DNA from: Protula sp. h YS-2021
Lineage: Eukaryota; Annelida; Polychaeta; Sabellida; Serpulidae
Assembly (NCBI GenBank): GCA_949752745.1
Contig: OX457031.1
Coordinates: 25,248,081-25,312,080 of the forward strand
Reading direction: 5' to 3'
DNA length: 64,000 nucleotides
A program made the translations under genes and the position numbers. The notes beneath the pieces are model-generated. The model was not told where the DNA came from, searched no databases, and saw only the letters and a program-made list of their open reading frames with translations. How positions within the stretch are numbered: position 1 is the stretch's first letter; every line of letters begins with the position of its first letter. Shown in pieces: positions 20,555 to 32,049 of this stretch.

Positions 20555-20852
20555 AGCGGGCAGGGAGAAGCGCTGTCTCCGCTACCACTAGCAATGTGCG
20601 AGTGACGGATTGCCGCCAGGCCCACGCGAAGCTATGGATGGAAATCGTGGGCTTGGCTGTGATTGGGCAGAGTCGCATGGAAAAGCTTAAATTTTGAAGT
20701 AATTAGCGGTCTGACAAAAAGAAGAAGGCGCTACCGTTAAAGATAAAGAGAAAGTGGTCAGTGCGAGTCGAGAGGGCAGCCGCTAATTAATGGCCCCCCT
20801 GCCGATTGCAGAGTCATAAACAAAAATAAATCCTATCTGATTTATTATCCCA
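20540..20852 (-). repeat. Split direct repeat X, outer copy
   Basis: It forms the upstream end of the recombinase unit. The first codons of the recombinase frame lie inside its left edge. Confidence 0.9.
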
Positions 20853-21106
20853 GTATCTGCTGGGGAATATCACAGAGCTTAACAGAAATTTAGACCTGTA
20901 GTTCCATTTAGTAAATTGTATTTTCTGGCTGTATGGGATCAGCCTTATGGCTACAGAAGCGAATATCTGAATTGCCATCATTTTTATATTATTTATATAT
21001 TTACTATACAATATCTTTAAAAGAAAACAAGAGGCTGCTTTACTATTCGCATTTTGGACCCATACTGACGACAGTCCTAATGCAGGTGCTTACAACGAAA
21101 ACATGT
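20853..21106. other. No feature recognised
   Basis: AT-rich sequence between the recombinase element and a minisatellite. Confidence 0.4.
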
Positions 21107-21482
21107 CGGGGTCCTCAGTGTCATCTGGGCCTCAGTGTCATCAGGTCCACAGTGTCATTGGGGTCTCAGTGCCGTCAGGTCCTCAGTGTCATCCGGCCTC
21201 AGTGTTATCTGGGCCTCAATGTCAGGTCCACAGTGTCATCTTGGCCTCAGTGTCATTTGGTCCTCAGTGTCATCGGGGCTCCAGTGTCATCGGGGCCTCA
21301 GTGTCTTCAGAGCCTCAATGTCATCAGGTCCACAGTGTCATCGGGGCCTTTGTGTTATCAGGCCTCAGTGTCATCGGGGCCTCAGTGTTATCTGGACCTC
21401 AGTGCCATCAGGCCCTCAGTGTCATCGGGTCCGCAGTGTCATCGGGACTTCAGTGTTATCGGGGCCTCAGTGCTACCTCGAG
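21107..21482. repeat. 17-bp minisatellite (CAGTGTCATC type), about 22 copies
   Basis: Units resemble TCAGGTCCACAGTGTCA and TCGGGGCCTCAGTGTCA. The unit has no stop codon in any plus-strand frame and 17 is not a multiple of 3, so all three plus frames stay open across the array. Confidence 0.9.
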
Positions 21483-22435
21483 AACTCATTGCATCTGTCA
21501 TACTGAGGACCCGTTATGAGAACAGCACTTATTATCCCTTTTATGGGCCACCCATAAAGAAGCATGCACATAAATTTCAGATTTATTAACGTTCCTGTCC
21601 TTTCTTATGCAGAATTTGTAACGTCACACAAATATTAACGTAAAGTTATACACCCTCACCGGACTGTTATTGCAGGGATTAACCAGAAAGGACAAAGACG
21701 GATTTTAACTTTGTTTAACAAAAAATGACATGAAAACACCGAAAACAGTATATTTTCAGTATTTTCGTACTTTCAGTAGGTTGTTGTGTGGGCGACTTAA
21801 GCTCTTTGTATTTTCCTAATTCGTATTTAATAAACCAATAAGCCCAAGAAGTTCGAACACTGTGTTCTCCAATATCTTCGCGTGCAAAGTCACAAAACAA
21901 ATGGCATTTCGCCATTCTCTTCATAATCAATTCCAAAATGATGTATTTTGCGCATATATTTATTAAAATAGCCAGAAGCGGACTTTGTAAAATCATTTAC
22001 AATGTGCATTGCAAGACACTCTGAGGTCTCTTTTTTCTGAGTTTTGCAAAACTCCTGCAAAAAGTTTGTTCCAAGTCCGCTTTTGTTCTTTTTTCTCTGG
22101 TAGCAAAACGCAAATTGACCTTGTTTTAAGTTTCATCTGGCATTGTGTGAGTTCTGTTTATTGACCTATTGGTTTATGTATGAGGTGAAACAAAACATTA
22201 CAACAGCCGTAGATGCTAGGCGTATCGTACGAATGATCAGAAATCAACACTGTGTAACAGGCGAAAACTAATTATCCATCATTTTATATTTGATTTAACC
22301 ACGAGATAATATTACTATTTCTATGAATTGGTTCAAAATTAGCTTTCGTTTGTACAAATTATGTTGATCTAAATTATACATTGTACACAATAACACATGC
22401 AAAATGCCCTGTGACCCCGGTAAGGGAGGGTGGGG
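21483..22435. other. No feature recognised
   Basis: AT-rich sequence with no convincing exon or repeat family. Confidence 0.4.
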
Positions 22436-22690
22436 GGGGGGGGGGCACTCACGCACCAAGTGGTTACCATGCGTATACATGACTTTTTAAAACGACATCC
22501 AAACGTGGAGAAAAATTCCGAAATAACCAGTCTTCTTGTGGAAAACGCGAAGTACTTGATGAAAATTACCCCCCCCCCCTTCCTCCCTTTTTTCAACGAA
22601 AATAGCACTCCGTGCTGACCGTGCCTGGCATCAAAATGACCCCCCCCTTTCTCCCTTTTTTTTTTTTTGGACACATGGTAGCAAATTTCA
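22436..22690. mobile_element. Degenerate MITE, GGGGCAC family
   Basis: GGCACTCACGCACCAAGTGG and then CATGACTTTTTAAAACGACA match the left end of the copy at 28896. C-runs and TGACCGTGCCTGGCATCAAA match its interior in reverse. Confidence 0.5.
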
Positions 22691-25218
22691 TGCCAAGTGG
22701 CGATCACCCGAGCTGTGACCACTGCCAATAGTCACTTGTAAAAGTTTTTGTTTGTACTGTATTTCGTTCATATTCACATTATTCACTTTATTAATGCTAA
22801 ATGGTTTCAAAACTCTGACCTGGATGTAATCCTCTGTATTTAACACTTGCCTCTCGAGTGATCCGTTGTAATATTTAAAACTATTTCACTGTGTAGAACT
22901 GCCTTTTAATCTGCAATGACGTAAGTGCTTGTTTATTGAATATTTTTGCTATGAAATTATTTCTGTAGTAATTAGTTATCCGTTTAATTAAGCGTGCATA
23001 TTTAAAAACACCTCAATGACATTTCTGCGCAGTCTTTTTTAGTTCTTAAACCAATGTTATATAAGTGGATGTTACATTGTAGAAAGTAATAGCCGTTGCT
23101 TTGAGTGCATTTTGGCGTGTAACATAGGCCTGCTTAAGCCCTCCGACCTCTCTTAGATAAGCGCACATTGATAAGTAATACTTTTACGGCCCCGGTCGCT
23201 TCAAATACAAGGGGCCAAAAGCAAAAGGTCACGTGATTAAGATACTTACCATATCACAAAACACAAAGACGCAACTAAGGGTCTGTTTTATTGCTGAATG
23301 TCACCGCTTGAACGTTTAAATATTACTTTTTAATTAGCCATAGAATTTGATTAGAATTTTTGCATAATTAATGTATTAACGTTCATCACTGAAAACCCGT
23401 TCCTCGGCAACTGTATAACAAAAACAACACCCCTTTAGGTGACAAAAAGAACACAATGAAACAAATGACTGGTCACACAAAATGATTCTTTTTATTCTAC
23501 CACGTGAAAAATATGACGTATCTGCAAAGGACGGGCAAAGATTTAAATTCCTTTTCGACATCTCTCATAGCGAGCATGAGCATCGACAAATAAAAAAAAG
23601 AAAAGGCAGAAGAAGAAGAAGTAGAATCATGCCAATCTTGGTGACATCGAACGCAGATCAATTCAACTTAGTGACCGATCAATTCGACATGATAAACTTA
23701 CCAATGGTTAATTTGCCATTAAATCGAGTGTTTATGCTTTATAGAACAGTCACGAAGAAATCAGCAATAGTTAACTTTGTAGCATATTATCTGAGCATAG
23801 ATCTTAAGGAACGAAAAGGATGGTTGTAAAAAGGGCAAAGAAATCGATTTAAAAGTGGGTTTTATTATTAGTAATAAAACTTATTTTTTCTGGGAAACTG
23901 TGGTTGTTGCTTTAGGCGTTGTCAAATATTACGTTTGGGAAATTATCAGCTCTAAGCTAATGCTATTATTCAATTATTATTGATTATTTATTTATTTATT
24001 TATAATTATGATTGATTTTTTTGTTACAGAAGAATTAAAGTATTAACTCTTTTTATTACTGAACAATAACCTAAAACTGCAGATGTTCATGAACATGTTT
24101 GTTATTAATCAAATTAAATTTATATCAGTAAGTTTGTGTTTCAAAACTCCGGTTTTTTACTTACTGGTACACGTGTGGCGTATCAACGCAACTAATATAT
24201 CCCCACGCTTCCTCGAATTTCAGTTATTTTCAATCTCAGCAAGTAACATTCAACATTCACCATAAAGACTAAGTAATACTTTGACAGAGTGTTAAATCGC
24301 AGACTGTTAAATCGATATAAGACGCAATCTTTTATTTGTGAGTAGCATTTCAGGAAGTGGCGAAGTCTAAAGTCCAATTACAATGTAATCCTCATCATCA
24401 CGTAATTTTCAAAAGATTGTTCAATAAAAAAAAAAAAACAATAAGAGATAAGTTCGATCAAAATAAATATGTTGTCATTTCTTCGGCCTTTATTAGGAAG
24501 GGCGCTGGTTTATTAGTCAACCTCTCTATTAATAAACTGCGATTCCTGTTGTGGTGAAAACATTTGATATATCCGTGAACGAAAAAAGTTCCACCCCCTT
24601 CCAAACATTCTGATTATTGCATTCTCGGTTTTTCGAAACAAATTTATGCAATTTTCACCCATAAAACCTGCAAACATGCACCTAGACCGAACACTCCAAG
24701 AAATGTTTGAAAACTCATTTGTTTAGGGCAGCTTATAATAAATGACAAGTTTCTTATTATGTTAAGTTACCTTATCAGTACGCAGTTTTTAAATCGTTTA
24801 TATGCAACAATTATAAAAAATAAAGGGGGAAAGCGTAGAAAATAATTGGGAGACCAATCTATAGATTACAATCTACAGGTCAGTTACATTGCTGGATGTT
24901 TCAATATAGACTATGCCCTGAAATTTTTGAGAAATGTGAAAAAGGCATCTTAGTTAATTTTGGAGATGTCTTATTTTGAGGGATATAGACCTTTTTTGCT
25001 TTTAAATAAGCCATACACAGTTTTCAAGGCGATTCGGTTTCTAAATTAAAATTCTTTGCGCTTTCTTCACAATAACATAAAGGACTGAAAAACATTTTAT
25101 AGCATCTGCACCGCTTTTTCCTGCATATAACTTACAAGACACATAATTAGCTTTTAAGTGACTCCACGCAGATCATTTTAGTCCAGCGAGTATAAGCATA
25201 AATGTTTGAATTATCAAC
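22691..25218. other. No gene recognised
   Basis: Long AT-rich stretch. A basic run KKRKGRRRRSR in a 115-codon plus frame (23482-23829) comes from an A/G-rich tract (23590-23625) and is not taken as coding. Confidence 0.4.
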
Positions 25219-25748
25219 TAGAGCACTATGTGCTCCTAAAGCATTCCTACTATGGGAATCCCTATGTGATCTGAGGCACCCGTTAAAAATTTTTGACCTT
25301 GACCTTGATGGTCAAGGTCAAATCGCGAGAAACGTTATTTAAGAAAAATAATGATTTATCTCGAAAACGGTAAGAGACAGAGCAATTTGACCTCATTTTC
25401 GACCTCCACCCCCTATACGACGATACGTAAGGTATAACTTCCGGTGTACTTGACCTGCAGGTCACTTTCGAGCTCCAAACCGGAAGTTGGCCTTTATCTC
25501 GAAAACGGTAAGAGATAGAGCAGTTGGTTTCCAGACACCTCCTCCAAGATCGCTGAACCAAACTTTTCGCATGTATGGAAGGTCATCTGAAGTGACCTTG
25601 ATCTTATTGGTGTATTTGGTAGTATTTAGGGGGATGTTCTACATTCAGACATGTGAAAATTGTTAACAAATAGCAATATCATCTACCTTCCGTTTTAAGT
25701 TATCATTCCAGTTTTAAATTATCATTCGCTGTGCGAATTTCGGTCTAG
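25219..25748 (+). mobile_element. Helitron-like element, family B copy 1
   Basis: The 3' end is TTCGC-TGT-GCGAA, then TTTCGGTCTAG followed by T, a hairpin plus CTAG. A hairpin GAGCAC-TAT-GTGCTC marks the probable 5' end. The interior holds repeated ATCTCGAAAACGGTAAGAGA and TGACCTTGACCTTGATGGTC segments. It is non-coding. Confidence 0.65.
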
Positions 25749-25904
25749 TTTTTTTTAATGTATCACAAAAGCACAGTACTGTGTAAAGAACAAGTGTAAA
25801 TAATGCACCGTCTTTGCGGTCTTGGTGATAGATATAATTAAATATATTTCAGTTTAAAATAAAGGAGCTGATTATGCACTTATCATGCGCTTATCATGCG
25901 CTTT

Positions 25905-26150
25905 CGTCCGGGATTGTGGGGTTTGGGGGAAGGGGGACCACTTAACAGCATACCTGCCCATACCTGCCAATAAAAAAGGGAAAGAAAAGAAAACGCTGCG
26001 AAAATTTATTTGAAGGGCCAAACGCGTCCATGTGGTAGAAAAACAGTTATTATCATTCAGTACTCCGCGTTTCTGACAAAAGAATAAGTTTATGCAGAAC
26101 GACACGTTTACTTCTGAGTGTACGTGAAAGTCTGCATTGGGTGGGTGAAA
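25905..26150. mobile_element. Fragment of GGGGCAC-family MITE
   Basis: GGCCAAACGCGTCC and TATCATTCAGTACTCCGCGT match the interior of the copy at 28896-29180. The ends are not clear. Confidence 0.35.
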
Positions 26151-28895
26151 CTATCGGGGTGTTTGCGTTTGGTTAAAAAGACATGTATTTTTTAACACGG
26201 AAAGTCCGCATTCAGGCTTGGTTTGACAAAGTGACGCATAGTACAAATATATTAAAGTGAGTACCCCAAACTACATCAATAATTGAATTGAACCAGTAGA
26301 GAAATCCTTTGAGAGTGGTCACCATTACCTTCTTAAATTCGCAGTTTGGTCCGGAGTATTTAGCAAAATGACTCAATCCAAGGCAAAAAATTGAAAAAAT
26401 CCTCCGAAACTAAAAACGGTAGGAAGCTTAACGGGATGCTTTTTAGGGGAAATTTTTGTGACAGTTAAGTGTCATCAACTACTCGGCCCAGCAATTGAAC
26501 AGACTGGATGGGTGAGAATAAGAATGTCGATAGAAACGACATGCTGGGTTAATTCACTCTACGTGTTGGGCTTCACGAGTTTAGACCTTGTTTTCCAGAA
26601 ATTAAGCGAAAAGGAACCAGCTTTTAGCTTAATCTGAGAAAATGACCCACTGCATCTATCAAGTGACAAGGGTCAGATATAATTAGGGTGGATTAACCAG
26701 TGGTATGACAAAAGACATGCTGAGCTTACAATTGGATGAGGTAGATGCGTTTTTGTCAATGGTCCTTGTACAATCTTGCGGTCACGCATTTCGTTGGTTC
26801 TTTAGTCCAACAAAAAGATTGATTAAACTTGTCACGAATTGATGGGCTGCTTGCATAGGCAAGTGAAAAAGACCTTATTTTATGTCATTGATATAAATAT
26901 AAATCTGCAAAGTTCAAAGCGGCTCTTTTTAAATAAATTTCGAAATTGAATTTGCATATATAAAAGGCAATCCCTGGTTGTATGAAACTGGTCCCAAAAA
27001 TCACGACTGCATCCATATATGAGCGGTTATTAAATGATGACGGGTTTCTTAATGTGATATAATCCATACTTTTTGAGATGCTCGCTCCTGAATAAACTCC
27101 ATCGCCACATCCGAAGTCGTGAAACGCGGATTGATACAATGGAACTCTTTAATTACCAAGGACGCCGTAGATGGAATGAAATGTTCGCATTTTTTGTAAT
27201 TTATGTGTGCATTTTTTACCGTTAATGAAAGAATTTAATCGAGCTCATGTATTGTTAAAATCCACATTGTTTAAATAAAAGCTATCGATTTTGATACAAA
27301 AAGCTCGTTCGGCTGAAGAGCACAACCAGCACTTTGAATCGTTTTTTCTGTCTTTTTTCAATTCATTGCCCAGCATTACCACGGAAAATGGGTGCTTGGA
27401 AAATGTCCAGTTAGAAAGTGCCCCGAATTACCCAACTATGCTGAGCAGTGTGACGTCAAAATTCCCCCAGCCCATGTTAAAACGATTCAAAAACCCCTTC
27501 GAAAATCTTTGAAATTATCTTCTGTCAAAACGAATTCATTAATCAAGTCTTTTTTAGCTCTATCTAAATTTATTTTGAACCTTTATTTTTCTTAATATCG
27601 CTTTAATTTCACAAACCGTGGCACTAGCCTTTCAGCAGTCCAATTCAACAACTTAGCTTTTTTCAAGGGAATGAAAATTCACTAAATGTGGTGTCACTCA
27701 AACTATATATGTTGTCTTTCTCTGATTCCGCAAGGCTACCAGCACAGGGGACCTCTTACCCTTCGGTTAGACTAACGCCTTTTTCTACTCCGGATTTTGG
27801 ACCCCACCTGCTTCCTGCATCTTGCACCATGACATGTCTGTCAATGGAGTTAAAGGGAAAATATCATTCGAAATACATGCCTTTCTTATCTTCTTTATGC
27901 ACTGATTCCCCATTTTTGTAGGGAGGGGGAGAGGAGGGGGTGGAGGGGAGGGGGTTTAGGGGAGATGGTTTTAAGGAGGAAAGGGCAGTTCTAGCACTGG
28001 TAGATCATATGCTTCACCAGATCTTCGCGTCATATGAAAAAGGTGTGCAGGGGAATCGCCAACCCCCCCCCCCCCTACCCCACCCCACCGACACCCCCAG
28101 CCCAAACCCTTCCCGGTCCCGCCGCTGATCAATAAGAACATACATTCGTGTTCAGGTGTAATTAAGTACCCATTCATTTGTGCACGGGGCAGTGTGTGAG
28201 GTAAGCAAAACTGTAACAGGAATTGATATGAGCTTTATACGAATGTGAGAAAAAAATAGGAAATCTGCTATTGAATGTTAAAGCGCCATCTAGTTGAAGT
28301 TTGCAGACAGCTGCTGCCTCTTGCTCTTTGGTCATAACATAAAATACATGTAGAGGTTTTGTAATATGTTGCCATATCGTGTGCAACGGCAATAAAGCGG
28401 CCTCAAGAAAGTGCCGTTTGATTCCTACCGCAGCAGCAAATAAAAAAAATTCCTGAACATTTTAAACGAAACAAAATATATTCTATTACATTTGTCTTCT
28501 CTGTGGTTGCCATGGCGACTGTATAGTTCATTTTTCATTCGTAGGAGCAGATTCAGTATATTCACAAGCTAGGATCCGGGTGAGCATTTTTGCCCCAGGA
28601 TGATTGATTTTCGCTTCATTTTGTAAGTGAGGAGCCAAAAGGAATTTAATGCACAGAACACCACTTGTCTTGGTACTCTCAGTTATAAAGACTATGATTC
28701 AATTCCAGATTTTATATACAAAAGTTTTTGTTTTGACGGAATAATATACGTATACTTATCAAAATTATTAAAAAACAAACTAATTAAGCAACTAAATAAA
28801 TATCTGTCGGTTTTCATTTCGATCGATAAGGTTATAAGAGATTATTTTACCTGCTAGTTTCTGGAGAAAAAACACCATCCAGATACCCCAGGGAC
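26151..28895. other. No gene recognised
   Basis: AT-rich with a G-rich tract (27920-27965) and a C-run (28066-28078). Short ORFs near 27.3-28.1 kb lack consistent splice sites or motifs. Confidence 0.4.
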
Positions 28896-29180
28896 GGGGC
28901 ACCCACATATCATCTGGTGCCATGCATGTCCATGACTTTTTTAAACGACCCCTAAAGGCGGAGTGCTAACTTTGAAATAATACCCCATGATTTAACCAAA
29001 CGCGGAGTAGATGCGTGTCGAAAGAGGGGGAGGGGGTAATTTTGAGGCCAGACGCGGTCAGCGCGGAATGCCAGTTTCGGTTAAAAGGGGGACTATTTTC
29101 ATTCAGTACTCCTCGTTTCGAGTCGTTTTAGAAAGTCTTAGACACGCATGGCAACCAAATGGTACCTGAGTGCCCCCCCC
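28896..29180. mobile_element. MITE, GGGGCAC family, best copy
   Basis: The left end GGGGCACCCACATATCATCT ... TGCCATGCATGTCCATGACT is mirrored at the right by AGTCTTAGACACGCATGGCA ... TACCTGAGTGCCCC. The imperfect inverted repeats are about 55 bp. There is no ORF. Confidence 0.65.
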
Positions 29181-30960
29181 CCCCACCCCCTCTGTTGGAG
29201 TAATGCAGTAGTGCTGTGGCTTTATATTAAACTACAAGTTGTTACATGGCTTCGGTAAATGCTGTGATCTCAATGGTCGATTCCCAAGGCAGTAATTTTT
29301 CATTGTTGAAATGAATTAAAAAATATAGATATTGCAATTATCTGTAATCAAAACACCACCTAAATCATGTGACAAAGCATATATTAACTTATTTCGAGTC
29401 AACATGAAGATATTATTGACCAGATACGAAAGAATTTTCTTTCTGGTCAATAATACTTCATGTTGGCTCAAAATTAATCAATATCTGTGTAATATCCATT
29501 TAAGAAAATTAAAGTTTAGTCAAAATTTGAAAATATTTCATGAGCTTTTTGAACGAAGAAGATTATCAAGATTAACAAGAATTTGTTGAAACGTTCAACA
29601 ATATTAATTTTTTCCAACCACTGTTCGTTAGCACAGCAAACACACCCCGGATTTGTGCCCACTGACACTTTTTCTTCAAATAATTTGAATTTGGAGATAT
29701 ATAACTTTTCCTTCGGAGATAAGTAGGTGTGTTTCAAATTTCAAGTTGTCACAGGTTGGAGCCAAGCTCTAATGGTACTACCTTCTATAGGTTTCATTTC
29801 TAACACTGCACACCCCGAACAGTCAAGTCTATTGTAAGGTGTTTGTGATCAAAATATTATCACCTTGTTCAATTACAGAACTTAAAGATTCCACTCGCGT
29901 CATTCCTTTGACAAGACTATAAATAAATCACGTTCAGAGAGTTTCCACTGGTCGTCCATCTGCAAAAAAGATGAACGCATAGAACTATTTTAATGCATGT
30001 CTTTTCTTTTACATGCAATGTGCCGAACCAATGCGTAAAATAGCCCTGTTTGTATTGCGACAAATGACGGTTCTGTTTTTTTTTGTTTTTGTTTGCGGAA
30101 GTCATTCCAGTAAAAAGCAGCCGTAAGATATGTCGGTGTACAGAAATACAAATTAGACGTTATTTTTAAAAGCAGCAGATATGTCAGTTCCCTTTCAAAC
30201 ATTTATCAAAGAACCGAAAAGAAAGGTTTTATTTCAATTTCTAATGTCTAAGGCGCGGAATGGAGACATAATCATTCCACAAAAATGGTCTCTCGCCAAT
30301 GATGTTCTTGTTCAGTACCAACAAAATAAGAACGGTTCCAAATGCTGCATTCGGTTGCATTAAAACGGTAGTCTCTCTTTTTTGTCTTTTGTTAATTTAA
30401 CTGTTCTTTCCTCAACATTACTTTTTGCTCTTCAGAAAATCTCACAGCATCCAGATCATTTTCATTCTGTCAAACGAGTAGATGTAAGAAATCGGGCAAA
30501 CAAAACATTGAATAGTCACGGATTGACATATCGAGCTATTTATAACTAGGAAATGTTTTACCGTATTTGAACAGCAACGGGAAGTTTGGAACAAAGAGAG
30601 CTACTCTGTATGAAAATAGTTTCTTTTAGTAATATTCAACAATCACGTATAACCACAGTGAATACAAATGGTGGGCAAAAATGAACGAAACCAAAACGTG
30701 TTTGTAAACTGGACACTAGAAATAGTACACTCCTACCAAATTAAATGGATGCGAGTCAGAAGTGGTAATATAAAATTATTTAAATAGCATATATGACTGT
30801 ATTCTGTATCCGTTTAGATCTATGCCCACATCCTGCATCCTTTCAATCAGCTCGATATTATATGAAATATTCTTGCCATTCGTTTTTTTTTCAAAGCCTC
30901 TATTAAATAATATCCACTGTCAAATATTTTTTTTATCAATGAAATAACATGTAAGAGTAA
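29181..30960. other. No gene recognised
   Basis: AT-rich sequence. An imperfect inverted repeat around TATTATTGACCAGA (29411-29462) forms a hairpin of about 50 bp. Confidence 0.4.
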
Positions 30961-30969
30961 ATATGTAAC

Positions 30970-31100
30970 CCAGTGAACATTGCGACTTTCGATCAACATT
31001 GCTCAGACGTCGCATCCGGCGTCGGATCAACGTCGGGCTTTAGGTGTTTAGGAAATTGAAGCAACGTTGGATAGACGTTGGATAGATGTCGTTTAAACCT
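30970..31100. repeat. AACGTT/GACGT-rich repeat fragment
   Basis: Several CAACGTTGGATAGACGTTGG-like units follow each other, in the style of the CCGACG-rich element at 43.3-45.1 kb but not identical. It may be an end of a related MITE. Confidence 0.3.
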
Positions 31101-32049
31101 GCGCGTTCTTGAAAATTCTCATATTTTACATCCTCATTTTTTGTCAAAGTGACTTGTCATGGAAACATTTTTGTTGAGTGATAACGCACGGAGGTTGTTC
31201 TTTGTTGTTGTGAGTCCGACGTCTATACAATTAAAGTCGCTTACTAGAGAAAGATGCCTTTTAGTTGCCACAAAAAGCAACGTTTAAACAACGGTTAGTT
31301 AGTTAGTTAGACGATTTGTGCAACGACACGGCCTACCCCTACGGGTCATATTGTGTCAGCAACCGTTATTAGGAGTAAGATCAATTTAAAATGTTGTAGA
31401 TACCAGAAGCATTTAAAATCTTGCCATATCTAGGTCTTAAAAGCAATAATACAGGTTTATATCTGTTAAAAACGAGATGATTTTACTTGGGTTAGATTTG
31501 TCGAAGAGCTGCTTCATGTCTTTGCCGAAGAACTGCTCTGGAATGCCTTGAGTGCATCTCGTCGAAGTCAATCGAGTCTATCAGAATATGTTTACAGTAA
31601 AACATTGTTGACACCCAAAACACTCGGGCGGTGGTTCGTCTCTAAGAAGGGACTGGTGGGTGATATATGTATGTCCTATTCTGGCCCGGTGATAAATCAT
31701 TTCCTCTTGCACACTGCTGTCGCTGTATGGAAGAATGATGTAACTCCAAATTTTTATAACCAAGTAACTACCTCATTTTTTTTATTTTTGCATTTACCAA
31801 TGTAATCGCCAGTTTATATGTTCTCCAATGTTTTTCTGTTATTCAAGAATGTTTTACATCAGTTTGCAATAAAACGACAGCTTAATCTCCGTGCAAAACG
31901 CGTTTTCCTTCATTTTTCAAAATAAATCAAATGTGAGTTACGCTGTTTTTCCATACAACGGTAGACTGTTTAGTGGCCGTTATTTCTGTCCAACTAAGGG
32001 GTTACTTTGATACAGTTTATTGTTTCTTTGTTGGTTCCATCTTTCTTGC
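31101..32049. other. No gene recognised
   Basis: An 85-codon plus frame at 31548-31805 shows no motif. The right edge may reach the 3' end of the LINE relic that follows. Confidence 0.35.

Larger units (their letters stand above)
18905..20852 (-). mobile_element. Tyrosine-recombinase element with split direct repeats (Ngaro/PAT-like or Crypton dimer)
   Basis: In minus orientation the order is X (20852-20540), recombinase ORF, Y (19843-19601), X again (19600-19288) with no gap from the first Y, a 139-bp spacer, and Y again (19148-18905). The two X copies are each 313 bp and differ by eye at one base; the Y copies are 243 and 244 bp with very few differences. This matches the A1-ORF-B1-A2-B2 plan of Ngaro/PAT retroelements, apart from the spacer. 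It also fits a head-to-tail dimer of a circular YR element in which one monomer lost its ORF. No reverse transcriptase is present. Confidence 0.75.

Noticed and set aside
20933..21589. Three overlapping plus-strand ORFs of 123-218 codons with QCHRGLSV-type repeats
   Set aside because: All come from the stop-free 17-bp unit; equal openness of three frames argues against coding.
23482..23829. 115-codon plus-strand ORF with a basic run
   Set aside because: The basic run comes from a simple A/G-rich tract; no motif, splice signal or composition supports coding.
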